From positions 1 to 40,820 of the forward strand of contig CALGKA010000093.1 of NCBI GenBank assembly GCA_937927895.1: 40,820 bases of DNA. The letters are read 5' to 3'. The translations under genes and the position numbers were made by a program. Positions 16,418 through 24,104 of the stretch are shown piece after piece. This stretch comes from an uncultured Granulosicoccaceae bacterium (GTDB lineage Bacteria; Pseudomonadota; Gammaproteobacteria; Granulosicoccales; Granulosicoccaceae). How positions within the stretch are numbered: position 1 is the first letter of the stretch; each line of letters begins with the position of its first letter. The notes under the pieces are model-generated. The model searched no databases. It saw only the letters and a program-made list of their open reading frames with translations, and was not told the DNA's origin.

Positions 16418-18712
16418 TTAAATTGCCTTACCACGAGGCATTCGACGCCTCGCTGCAACTAGTACAAGCAGTGTCAGTAAGCTGCTCGGGTTAAAGTGCC
16501 CGCCACCTTGAATATCGGTGGTGTTATTGTTGGCACTGGCTGTGACGCTGCCAGAACCGATAGTGATCGGGTCACTGCTTACTGGCAGCGAATGCTTTGA
16601 TAAATTGCCATATAGGTCGGTTTTAAAGCTGTTGTTGTAGATCTCTACATCCATGAATCCTGATCCAGCAACAGTCGCTGTGATCTGTGCGTTTTGCGCC
16701 AGAGTGTTTGGGAATTGAAACTCTAAGTTGCTTGATAGCATTGGCGATAGGGAGCCGATCGAACACTCGAGTTGGCTATCGTTTATTTTTCTGCAACTGT
16801 TTGATGATTCAGCGTTGCCAACTCCGGGCCCCGAAATAGAGACTATCGCAGATGGTATAGCTTGTTGTGTATTTTGGTTGGTGACAGCAACACTCAGGTA
16901 GCTTTGATCGATACCATTGAGATCAATTGAAAGATCTATCGCATCTACATGGCAATTGTTCGCTTGCATGGTTTCAGCGATAGCTTGTTTACTACAAGAT
17001 GAAAAAGTTCTGCCGGTGTTGATTGATAAGTACGGCCACATCATGTGTTGGTTCTGGCTGGCGCAAGCGGTTTCAGAATCGTGTGGGGCACCTAAGGTAT
17101 GACCAATCTCGTGGGTTGATAGCAATGAAGGCATTTTATAAGGGCTGACTACGCTTACATCGTAACCGTCGGTTCTGCATGCAGATCCAATCCATGCAAG
17201 GCCCAGGGCTGCATCGTTGTTTTTGTTGCCTGTAAACAAAGTAGCGAGGCCAATGTCGCTGCCTAGGTCATTGCTTGCGACACGATAGTCTTTGAAGTTG
17301 CGCATCATGGTTTCCATGCTAACGCTACCAAGATTCATTGGATCGTTGTCGCGGTCTTCGATAACCACTATGGTTTCAACCTGCAACGCGATCCCTAATT
17401 GCTCGCGGAACAGTCCATCTGTAGTGTTTAATATGGATAGCGCTTCAGTGACACCGTTGCCACTGTGGTAGTCATTGTATTTGCTGTCTATGACCACTCC
17501 TATTATTGCCACATGGCTCACCGAGCCTGGAGTTAGAGTGACATCATCGACGTTTTTTATAGTGCGCAGGTAGTTGTTAAGACTATCCTTCGATGTTGGT
17601 GGTAAAAACACATGATCGTGTACTTCAGAGGTATTTCCATCGGCATCGCCAAGTAGCAGTGTGTGGAAATCACTTAACGAGCCGCCACTGGTAACAGGTA
17701 CGAGTTCATGTTGTTGTCCATAGACTGAAATCAAGCCTCGCACTGAGGGATTATCTATGGTGAGTCTAGCCCATGAGTCAGGTTGACCTTTGACTATGCC
17801 AGAGTAGGCATTTACTTTCTTATCGGTAGCTGTTGCGTTACTGCCTTTAATTGATATATTGCTAAATGTCTCGTTTTCATTCAGCAGTACGGTCATCTGC
17901 TGATTCGCAACCATTAGCTCTGCCTGCCATTGGAAACCATCGCGACCATGAGGGGTTAAGCTTATGAGTTGAGTTACCGTGGCAGCTCTTTGTTCTAAAT
18001 ATTCTATTCTATTGCTGCTTCTTTCAAACCAGAGTCGTGAAACATACTCGTCTCGTGCCCAGTCAATTCCGCCAATAGATAGTCCGGTATGTCTGTCACG
18101 AAGCTCATACATTTTTGCGATAGCGGCGTTGGCGTCGCCTTGTTGTTCAAGCACAATCGCCTCGGCAAATAGCGCTGTATCGACATAGCGGCTTTCCGGA
18201 TGATTATTGCGTAAGGCCTGTAATAACTCGCGCGCTTGTGTGTAGTCGTATCTGTCCATAAGTGCGATGTATGCGCGTAGATACCATGCATCATCTGACA
18301 ACGAGTTGCCAGGGTAGTATTCGATAGTTTCTTGTAGTTTTTGGTCTGCTGCTTGAGACTCACCCTGTGCACGTAAGTCCATGGCATTGAGGTAGAGGGT
18401 TAGCTCCGGGCCAGCACCTTGACTAATGGCCTCTTGCAGCACCGGGATTTTTAATCTAGCGTGTCTGCGTTCGGCGCTTTTAACTGTGCTTAGTTGTAAG
18501 TATGTTTTGTAGGCATTGACTGCACTTTGATAGTCAGCGGCGGCTTCATAGGCAATCGCTTGCTGAAGCGCTGCATCTGATTCGGGGTTGTCTTGCGCGT
18601 GAGCAAAGTGTGCGCTGAACATAGTAACCGCTATGGACACGCACATCGATAAGCGCAACGGTTGAAACAGAATGCGACGCAGTACTGTAGTAGTTTTACG
18701 GTAAATGCTCAT
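16418..18712 (-). CDS. Secreted zinc metalloprotease with TPR-like region and GlyGly-CTERM tail
   Basis: About 764 residues from the ATG at 18712. A longer frame opens at a TTG at 18853, but only the ATG puts the signal peptide (ending AHFAHA-Q, about residue 38) at the N-terminus. Residues about 45-190 resemble TPR helical repeats. The catalytic domain holds the metzincin site HEIGHTLGAPHD (H534, H538, H544, E535) and a probable Met-turn HMMWPY, as in M12B proteases. The C-terminus has a Gly-Gly-Gly motif at 736-738, a hydrophobic helix (LLTLLVLVAA) and RRR: a GlyGly-CTERM sorting signal, known to be processed by rhombosortase in type II secreting bacteria. Divergent from the Omp85-like gene. 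Confidence 0.85.
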   Translation of the reverse strand: MSIYRKTTTVLRRILFQPLRLSMCVSIAVTMFSAHFAHAQDNPESDAALQQAIAYEAAADYQSAVNAYKTYLQLSTVKSAERRHARLKIPVLQEAISQGAGPELTLYLNAMDLRAQGESQAADQKLQETIEYYPGNSLSDDAWYLRAYIALMDRYDYTQARELLQALRNNHPESRYVDTALFAEAIVLEQQGDANAAIAKMYELRDRHTGLSIGGIDWARDEYVSRLWFERSSNRIEYLEQRAATVTQLISLTPHGRDGFQWQAELMVANQQMTVLLNENETFSNISIKGSNATATDKKVNAYSGIVKGQPDSWARLTIDNPSVRGLISVYGQQHELVPVTSGGSLSDFHTLLLGDADGNTSEVHDHVFLPPTSKDSLNNYLRTIKNVDDVTLTPGSVSHVAIIGVVIDSKYNDYHSGNGVTEALSILNTTDGLFREQLGIALQVETIVVIEDRDNDPMNLGSVSMETMMRNFKDYRVASNDLGSDIGLATLFTGNKNNDAALGLAWIGSACRTDGYDVSVVSPYKMPSLLSTHEIGHTLGAPHDSETACASQNQHMMWPYLSINTGRTFSSCSKQAIAETMQANNCHVDAIDLSIDLNGIDQSYLSVAVTNQNTQQAIPSAIVSISGPGVGNAESSNSCRKINDSQLECSIGSLSPMLSSNLEFQFPNTLAQNAQITATVAGSGFMDVEIYNNSFKTDLYGNLSKHSLPVSSDPITIGSGSVTASANNNTTDIQGGGHFNPSSLLTLLVLVAARRRMPRGKAI

Positions 18713-18995
18713 TAAGTTATTGGGCCATACTGCAGAAGACTCATCTTCAGAGTGGAAATAATACTTTGAGGCATATCCGTGAACCGAGTTATCATTGTGT
18801 CCTGAGTGGTGGCTGCTCCAGGGCAGTGCTACACAGGTACAAGGGTTAGCCAACGATCCACTGGATTAAGTGGAGGAATGCTGGCTGCGCTTATCTCCTT
18901 ATTTGTCGGTACGGGTGACTATTTCTTGACTCTATTTCAGCGGCAGTATCCACAATTGGCAAGTACTAAGGTTGTCAGTACGGGTGGCAGTGCTT

Positions 18996-20729
18996 ATGTC
19001 ATGTGAACGGTTAACGATTTTGAACTCAAGGGTCTCAAGTTTTCTGGTCTCTGGTTTTCTGTTTGTTATTTTTACTTTGCTGGTTAATGCGGCCGATGCA
19101 GCCGATAAGAAAGTCATCGATTCCGAGGACCACTCATCTGCAGAGCAGTTAGTGATCTGCAAAGTGGTTATGAATCGCCGCAATATTTTTACAAGCCAAA
19201 ACGCCAGGGCTGACTCACAGCCAGTGGTGCAATCGGTGTTCTCAAGCGTTAACCGCTTGCATAAAACCACACGTGAATCGGTTATTTTACGCGAGGCAGG
19301 AGTTGCCGCCGGTGATACCTTATCAGTACAAAGTATTGCTGATATCGAGCGCCGTTTACGCAAGCTTGGGCTGTTTGCCTCTGTGGCTGCAAAGCTCATA
19401 ACTCAAGATGATTGCGTAGAGCTTCATATTGATACTCAAGATAATTTCTCAATAGTGTTCGGGGCATCCGGCTCTTACCTGGGTGGCGTTGGAAACATTG
19501 GTTTTAAAACCGGTGAAAAGAATCTCTTGGGTACGGGCAATCAACTATTGCTAGGGTTATCGCGAAATTCCCAAGGCGCTTTTCGTGGCTCAATAGTGTT
19601 TGACGATTTACACTTTTTTGATAAAGACTGGCGAGCTAAGTATCGTATTGGACGCACCAACGAGGGTGACTTCTATGGTGTCAGTCTGAGTGATAGTTTT
19701 CGATCGTCGCGTGACAAACGAGAGTGGTCGTTTGTTACCGAGAGAGTAGAGAGCGATAAAAAATATTACAGTAGTGGCACTACAGTAGTTGCTATTCCAC
19801 AAGATCAATTCAGTATTGGCGGACAGCATGTGTGGCGATCGTCGTTAAGTGGTAAGCAAGATTCAGATGTAAGTGTTGCTAATTTTCGTCGTGGCGTGGT
19901 TCTGAGGCTTACTCAATCTGATTATTCAGCGTTACGAACCACTGAGTCCAATACACTTTTTATTGAGCAACCGAATAATCAAAATAAAATTTACCTTGGT
20001 GGTTTGTTAGGCCTGGATACGGTCGATGGTTATATAAAAACACAGGGGCTTGATACTCTAAATTTTGTGCAAGATATAAGTATTGGTAGCTCAGCTGAAA
20101 TTCAATTCGGTGTGAGTGTGGTTGATGAAGAAGATGCTGCTGGTCTGTCTGTTAGCCGAACCGACCCCGAACTCGCTGTGATACTCAGAAAGTCTGCGTT
20201 ACTAGGTAAGCAGACTTTACTCAACCTTTCTCTTGCGAGTAGTGCGACTTTTGAAGAGCAGGGCGCTCGGCCCTGGGCAAGTACTGCGGCGTTTAAAGCC
20301 TTTTATATTAAATCTCCTAAGAACACGCTAGCGTTTAACATGGATTTTTCCACAGGTGAAGACGGCAGTGGTTTACCAGTGCAATATACATTGGGTGAGG
20401 AAAGCGGCTTGCGTGGTTACGAAGTTCGTCAGTTTGATGGAAGGCAACGATTGCGCGTGAATGTAGAAACTCGTTATCGTCCAGGTTGGAAGTTAGGGGT
20501 GCTTGATATTGGTGCGGTGGGTTTTTTTGATGCAGGCTGGGCGTCGGCCAAAGGGGCTTCTTCTCCCTCATTTAAACGATCATTTGGAGCGGGCTTACGA
20601 CTTGCGTCTAATGCGATCTTGGGATCGCAGGTGATAAGGGTAGATGTGGCCGCACCACTTGATGCGCCAGTCGGAGAAAGTTCTAACCCCAGATTATCTG
20701 TGGCGGTGGGGCAGGTTTTCCGCTTTTAA
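18996..20729 (+). CDS. Omp85/BamA-superfamily outer-membrane barrel protein
   Basis: About 577 residues from the ATG at 18996; a TTG at 18972 would add eight. A hydrophobic signal segment (about 13-31, LVNAADA) is followed by one POTRA-like region (about 75-140, with RKLGLFASV) and a beta-barrel with alternating hydrophobic strands that ends VGQVFRF, the C-terminal phenylalanine expected for Bam-dependent insertion. It is far shorter than BamA or TamA, so it is likely an accessory family member with few POTRA domains. Substrate unknown. The divergent protease gene suggests, but does not show, a link to secretion or surface assembly. Confidence 0.82.
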   Translation: MSCERLTILNSRVSSFLVSGFLFVIFTLLVNAADAADKKVIDSEDHSSAEQLVICKVVMNRRNIFTSQNARADSQPVVQSVFSSVNRLHKTTRESVILREAGVAAGDTLSVQSIADIERRLRKLGLFASVAAKLITQDDCVELHIDTQDNFSIVFGASGSYLGGVGNIGFKTGEKNLLGTGNQLLLGLSRNSQGAFRGSIVFDDLHFFDKDWRAKYRIGRTNEGDFYGVSLSDSFRSSRDKREWSFVTERVESDKKYYSSGTTVVAIPQDQFSIGGQHVWRSSLSGKQDSDVSVANFRRGVVLRLTQSDYSALRTTESNTLFIEQPNNQNKIYLGGLLGLDTVDGYIKTQGLDTLNFVQDISIGSSAEIQFGVSVVDEEDAAGLSVSRTDPELAVILRKSALLGKQTLLNLSLASSATFEEQGARPWASTAAFKAFYIKSPKNTLAFNMDFSTGEDGSGLPVQYTLGEESGLRGYEVRQFDGRQRLRVNVETRYRPGWKLGVLDIGAVGFFDAGWASAKGASSPSFKRSFGAGLRLASNAILGSQVIRVDVAAPLDAPVGESSNPRLSVAVGQVFRF

Positions 20730-20758
20730 GCGCCTAATAGTTCGCAAATAAGTTGTTT

Positions 20759-21628
20759 TTAACTACGTGCGGTTCTAATTAGTCCTTCCTGTGCGACTGA
20801 GGCTACTAATTGGCCATCGCGGGTAAAGACATCGCCTCTTGAGAGACCACGACCACCGCTTGCACTTGGGCTTTCCAAGCTATAGAGCAACCAATCATCA
20901 AGTCGGAAAGAACGTTGAAACCACATAGCGTGATCTAAGCTTGCCATAAACACTTGTTCTCTGCTGCTGTCTCTAGTGGCAATTGCTCTGTGCGGTAAAA
21001 GTGCAGTGGCTAGTAAGTTGTAGTCTGATACATAGGTAAGTGCAACTTGATGCATACGGTCTGAATCGGGTATTGAGCCATGTGCTCTGATCCAAATGTT
21101 TTGCCTTGCTTGATCTGAAACAGATGTGTATTGATCAGCACCGAGAGCAGGGCGGCACTCTATAGGGAGTTCTGTATGATTTAGTGTGTAGCCTTCGGGT
21201 TTTGCATTACGCAGCGCTTCACGAATTTCAGTGTCGTTTTGTAAGCCTTCTGGTGGTGGTACATCAGGCATCGGTATATGGTGGCTCAGTCCCTCTTCTG
21301 GTACTTGAAAGGATGCTTGCATAGTAAAGATTGGTCGGCCTTTCTGAATCGCTTTTACACGACGAGTACTGTAGCTGCCACCATCGCGAACATGTTCAAC
21401 ATCGTAGACAATGGGTAAGTCGATATCGCCTGCTAACAAAAAATAGGCATGCATAGAGTGCAGTGTGCGGTCATCAGGTGTGGATAGTTGTGCTGCGTGA
21501 GCTGATTGCGCTAGTACCTGGCCACCGAACACTCGACCCCATGGGGTTTTGTAGCTCTGGCCGCGGTAGAGGTTATCTTCTATGCGCTCTAGTTCCAGGA
21601 CTGAGCGGAGTTCGTCGAAATCTTTCAT
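20759..21628 (-). CDS. tesB: Acyl-CoA thioesterase II
   Basis: Hydrolyses medium- and long-chain acyl-CoA to free fatty acid and CoA. The 289 residues match TesB in length and contain two hot-dog domains. Signatures: QSYKTPWGRVFGGQVLAQ with the N-terminal hot-dog helix, HSMHAYFL, DHAMWFQRSFRLDDWLLY and the C-terminal SVAQEGL glutamine; the D/S-or-T/Q triad positions appear filled. The composite repeat (copy B) begins only about 22 bases upstream of its start codon, so its promoter must lie in or beyond that repeat. Its stop is convergent with the Omp85-like gene. Confidence 0.93.
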   Translation of the reverse strand: MKDFDELRSVLELERIEDNLYRGQSYKTPWGRVFGGQVLAQSAHAAQLSTPDDRTLHSMHAYFLLAGDIDLPIVYDVEHVRDGGSYSTRRVKAIQKGRPIFTMQASFQVPEEGLSHHIPMPDVPPPEGLQNDTEIREALRNAKPEGYTLNHTELPIECRPALGADQYTSVSDQARQNIWIRAHGSIPDSDRMHQVALTYVSDYNLLATALLPHRAIATRDSSREQVFMASLDHAMWFQRSFRLDDWLLYSLESPSASGGRGLSRGDVFTRDGQLVASVAQEGLIRTARS

Positions 21629-21650
21629 TTGCTTAGCATATCACTGGTTG

Positions 21651-22030
21651 TTTTTTTTTGCCTTGCAGGCTGTTGATTTGACTTGTCTTGCAGACGGCTT
21701 GTCGCTTTGGCTTGTCCTGCGGACGGCGACGTGCGTGGCATGCCCTGCCGGCGGCTGACGAGCGTTGCATGCCTGCCGGCGGCCTTCATTTGGACAGGCC
21801 CAAACAGAAGCAAAGGCCTTCTTGCTACTTTGTAGCCCTTCGGGTGGCTGTCGCCATTTTTTGAAATCCTCAGGAGTGGGGTCGCGCCCATTATTGTCAA
21901 CTATGGGCACATCCATGTGCACCGCGCTCAAAGCGCCGTCCCTGGCGCTTTGACCCCACTCCAGAGGATTTCAAAAAACAACAAAAAGCGCGGTTGTGGG
22001 TTCGCGACGCTCAGGTGGGGTAGTTATTAC
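21651..22030. repeat. Composite intergenic repeat, copy B
   Basis: Homologous to copy A at 9998-10625. It opens with T9 and CCTTGCAGGC, then three clean 29-bp tandem units (21683-21711, 21712-21740, 21741-21769) and a partial fourth ending GCCTGCCGGCGGCCTT. Then come CTTCTTGCTACTTTGT (21819-21834), the multibranched palindrome (21857-21978), AACAACAAAAAGCGCGG and GGTTCGCGACGCTCAG. Copy B lacks both the nested hairpin and the inserted R1 module present within copy A. It fills the gap between tesB and the 18-bp tandem repeat; short frames over it are not credible genes. Confidence 0.85.
21857..21978. repeat. Multibranched palindrome, copy B
   Basis: The arms 21857-21883 and 21952-21978 pair over 26 of 27 positions: TTTTTTGAAATCCTC with GAGGATTTCAAAAAA, one A/A mismatch, then GGAGTGGGGTC with GACCCCACTCC. 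Inside are three hairpins: CCCAT/ATGGG (21887-21907), GCACAT/ATGTGC (21907-21920), and AAAGCGCC/GGCGCTTT with loop GTCCCT (21930-21951), the last directly stacked on the outer stem. Where copy A has a G-T wobble in that hairpin, copy B has G-C. Confidence 0.8.
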
Positions 22031-22077
22031 TGGAAGTTTTTGTGCTCGTTTTTTTACTTATTCGTGATGTTGTGTCC

Positions 22078-22200
22078 GATTTATAAGCTCTGTAGATTTT
22101 TAACTCTGTAGGTTTATAGGCTCTGTTAGATTTATAGGCTCTGTTAGATTTGTAAGTTCTTTTAGATTTGTAGATTTTATATGCTCTATCGGATTTATAT
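22078..22200. repeat. 18-bp degenerate tandem repeat
   Basis: Six to seven units of consensus GATTTATAGGCTCTGTTA. Units at 22111-22128, 22129-22146 and 22147-22164 are exactly 18 bp; outer ones are 16-19 bp and more diverged. Because 18 is divisible by three, the minus strand reads as a repeating SNRAYK hexapeptide in an 88-codon frame (22277-22011) that has no ribosome site; I do not call it a gene. Confidence 0.8.
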
Positions 22201-22242
22201 TTTTTGGTGTTCTTTGTTGGAGTGGGCTTGTTATGTATTTTC

Positions 22243-22303
22243 TTATGGGAGGAGTTTAGGGCGTAAGTTTGGGGCATTTAGACTGTGAGGTTTAATTGTT
22301 TTC
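22243..22303 (+). repeat. GNRA stem-loop module R4
   Basis: Diverged copy of R1: the GGGCGTAAGTTTGGGGC stretch aligns with R1's first hairpin (loop GTAA), and TTAGACT-GTGA-GGTTTAA is a 7-bp stem (two wobbles) with a GTGA loop, followed by TTTTCTAAC as in R1. It lies between the 18-bp repeat and the 3' end of the MarR gene. Confidence 0.5.
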
Positions 22304-22358
22304 TAACTTTCATTAAGAATGGTGCTGATCATCCAACTGGATGTAGTTACGCTTGGTT

Positions 22359-22790
22359 TTAATCATCGGCAATTTTTTGCATGGCTTGGTGCCAGGCTTT
22401 TTCGGTTTTTGATCCGCATTCCGCGAAAACGTTTTCGAGTTGTAGGAGTTGGGTGCCGGTTAGTCTTGCTTCCAGGCGTTTTCCGGTGGAGGTGAGTTTT
22501 AGTTCGCGGACTCGGCCGTCTATTTTTGATTTTTCGATTTTTATAAGCCCCATGCTGATGAGTTGTTGTTGGGGTTGGTGCAGGGCTTGTTTTGAGATAG
22601 CCAGAACATTTAGGAGTTCGGCGACTGATAGGCCCGGGTTGCGACCTATGAAATATAGGATTCTATGGTGTACGCGGCCCAGGCCTTTTTTGGCGAGTAT
22701 TTGATCCGGGCCTTTTGTGAAGGCCCGGTAGGAGAAGAACATAAGTTCTATGGCTTCTCTGAGTTGTGCTTCGCGTTTGTTGTTGATCAT
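22359..22790 (-). CDS. MarR-family transcriptional regulator
   Basis: A 143-residue winged-helix repressor-like protein. Helix-turn-helix is about residues 52-77 (LSVAELLNVLAISKQALHQP), followed by the wing with KIDGRVRELKLT, where the D-x-R motif of MarR wings is present. It is transcribed away from the aminotransferase gene; the 126-base intergenic DNA holds two 15-bp palindromes that overlap both predicted promoters, so it probably represses itself and the aminotransferase. The ligand is unknown; a keto- or amino-acid related to the neighbouring enzymes is a reasonable guess. Confidence 0.92.
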   Translation of the reverse strand: MINNKREAQLREAIELMFFSYRAFTKGPDQILAKKGLGRVHHRILYFIGRNPGLSVAELLNVLAISKQALHQPQQQLISMGLIKIEKSKIDGRVRELKLTSTGKRLEARLTGTQLLQLENVFAECGSKTEKAWHQAMQKIADD

Positions 22791-22843
22791 TTGGATAACT
22801 TAGTTTGACTGACTGTTTGTGTCAATAGGTGGCTCTCTAATAG

Positions 22844-22898
22844 GTCAAATATATTGACTTAAATATAAAAACATAATAAAAGAGTCAATAGTATTGAC
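22844..22898. promoter_or_regulatory. Two MarR operator-like palindromes in interleaved divergent promoters
   Basis: GTCAATAGTATTGAC (22884-22898) is a perfect 15-bp palindrome. GTCAAATATATTGAC (22844-22858) is nearly so. Their centres are 40 bp apart, close to four helical turns. Leftward, TTGACT (complement of 22883-22888), 17 bp, then TATTTA (22860-22865) fits a promoter for marR. Rightward, TTGACT (22855-22860), 16 bp, TAAAAG (22877-22882) fits a weaker promoter for the aminotransferase. Each palindrome thus covers a -35 end of one promoter and the start region of the other. Confidence 0.75.
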
Positions 22899-22916
22899 AT
22901 AAATGGAGGCTTGATT

Positions 22917-24044
22917 GTGTTCGCTGAACGTATAGAAGATTTGGTTGAATCACCTGTTCGCGAGATCCTTAAGGTGATTGATCGGCCGGGTATGATTTCA
23001 TTTGCGGGTGGGTTGCCTGCGACTGAGTGTTTTCCTGAGCTTGATTTGTCTTGCGTTAATAGTGAGCACCTTCAGTACGGACCTTCTGAGGGAGACACGG
23101 AATTGCGTGAGCACGTGGCATCATTGCTTTGTGAGCGTGGGCTTGAGACTACGGCAGATCGAGTTTTAATTTTGTCTGGCTCGCAACAAGGAATTGATCT
23201 GGTTGCCAAGCTTTTTGTGGAGCGGGGGACTCGCGTGTCGGTTGAAACTCCGACTTACCTTGCGGCGTTGCAGGTATTTGATCTGTTTGGTGCTGAGTAT
23301 TCGGGCTACTCTGCTGATAATCCGGTGCTGGGTAATGCACCGCTGACTTATGCAATTCCTACTTTTCAAAACCCTACCGGACATTGTTATTCTGATGCCC
23401 AACGCCGTGCTCTGGCGTTGGCATGTGATCAAGCTAACAGTGTTCTGTTTGAAGATGACCCTTACCGTGATCTTGTCTACGATGATTGTGATCGTACTCC
23501 TGTGTGTAGCTATATTCGCAATTCAGAATGGGTTTATCAGTCTTCATTTTCAAAGTCTTATGCGCCAGGTTTACGTTTGGGTTATCTAACTTGTTCTGAG
23601 GCATTGTTTCCACACCTTGTACGTTTAAAGCAGGCGGCTGACTTGCACAGTTGCCGCATCAGTCAGCGACTTATTTTATCGCTGCTGCAGCAGAGCAGTT
23701 CTCGAAATCAGAAATTAACTGACTTCTATCGCTATCGTCGTGATCACTTTGAAAAAGCTCTCACGCGGTTGTTTAGTGATATTGCGGATTGGCAGCGGCC
23801 GGTAGGTGGTTTGTTTTTTTGGCTTGCGTTGCGCCCGGAATTTTCCATTGATACGCGTGAGCTATTGAAGCGCTCGATAAGTAGTGGTGTGGCGTTTATG
23901 CCTGGTGAACCTTTTTATCCCAAGGGGCTTCAGGCGGTGCCTGGTTTGCGATTAAATTTTAGTCACGCTTCACCTGAAGCTGCAGATAAGGGCCTACAAA
24001 TATTGGCTAGTATTATAAGAGCAGCTTGTGAGAGTCGGGTTTAG
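22917..24044 (+). CDS. PLP-dependent aminotransferase, class I/II (2-aminoadipate/MocR-like fold)
   Basis: Transfers amino groups between an amino acid and a 2-oxo acid. About 375 residues. A frame from TTG at 22911 exists, but GGAGG at 22905-22909 is seven bases from GTG at 22917, which I take as the start. Motifs: FAGGLPATECFP, SGSQQGIDLVAKLF, PTFQNPTGHCY, EDDPYRDL, and the PLP lysine K213 in SSFSKSYAPGLRLGY. These match the LysN/2-aminoadipate and MocR catalytic-domain group; no GntR domain is fused. It is followed 60 bases later by the dehydrogenase. Likely substrates are branched-chain, aromatic or aminoadipate-type acids, not resolvable here. Confidence 0.88.
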   Translation: MFAERIEDLVESPVREILKVIDRPGMISFAGGLPATECFPELDLSCVNSEHLQYGPSEGDTELREHVASLLCERGLETTADRVLILSGSQQGIDLVAKLFVERGTRVSVETPTYLAALQVFDLFGAEYSGYSADNPVLGNAPLTYAIPTFQNPTGHCYSDAQRRALALACDQANSVLFEDDPYRDLVYDDCDRTPVCSYIRNSEWVYQSSFSKSYAPGLRLGYLTCSEALFPHLVRLKQAADLHSCRISQRLILSLLQQSSSRNQKLTDFYRYRRDHFEKALTRLFSDIADWQRPVGGLFFWLALRPEFSIDTRELLKRSISSGVAFMPGEPFYPKGLQAVPGLRLNFSHASPEAADKGLQILASIIRAACESRV

Positions 24045-24104
24045 ACAAGTAATTCAGACGGATATAAGTACTGTTAAAGTTGGCTAAACAGCAGAGTATG
24101 AATT

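Noticed and set aside
18713..18853. N-terminal extension of the metalloprotease to a TTG start
   Set aside because: It would place 47 polar residues before the signal peptide; the ATG at 18712 gives a normal exported protein.
21765..21953. 62-codon frame across copy B (and 91-96-codon minus-strand frames)
   Set aside because: Translation follows the palindromic DNA; frames on both strands are open because of base composition, with no start signals.
9998..22030. The two repeat copies as ends of a composite transposon or genomic island
   Set aside because: They are in the same order and orientation, the DNA between holds housekeeping-type genes, and there is no transposase, integrase or target duplication.
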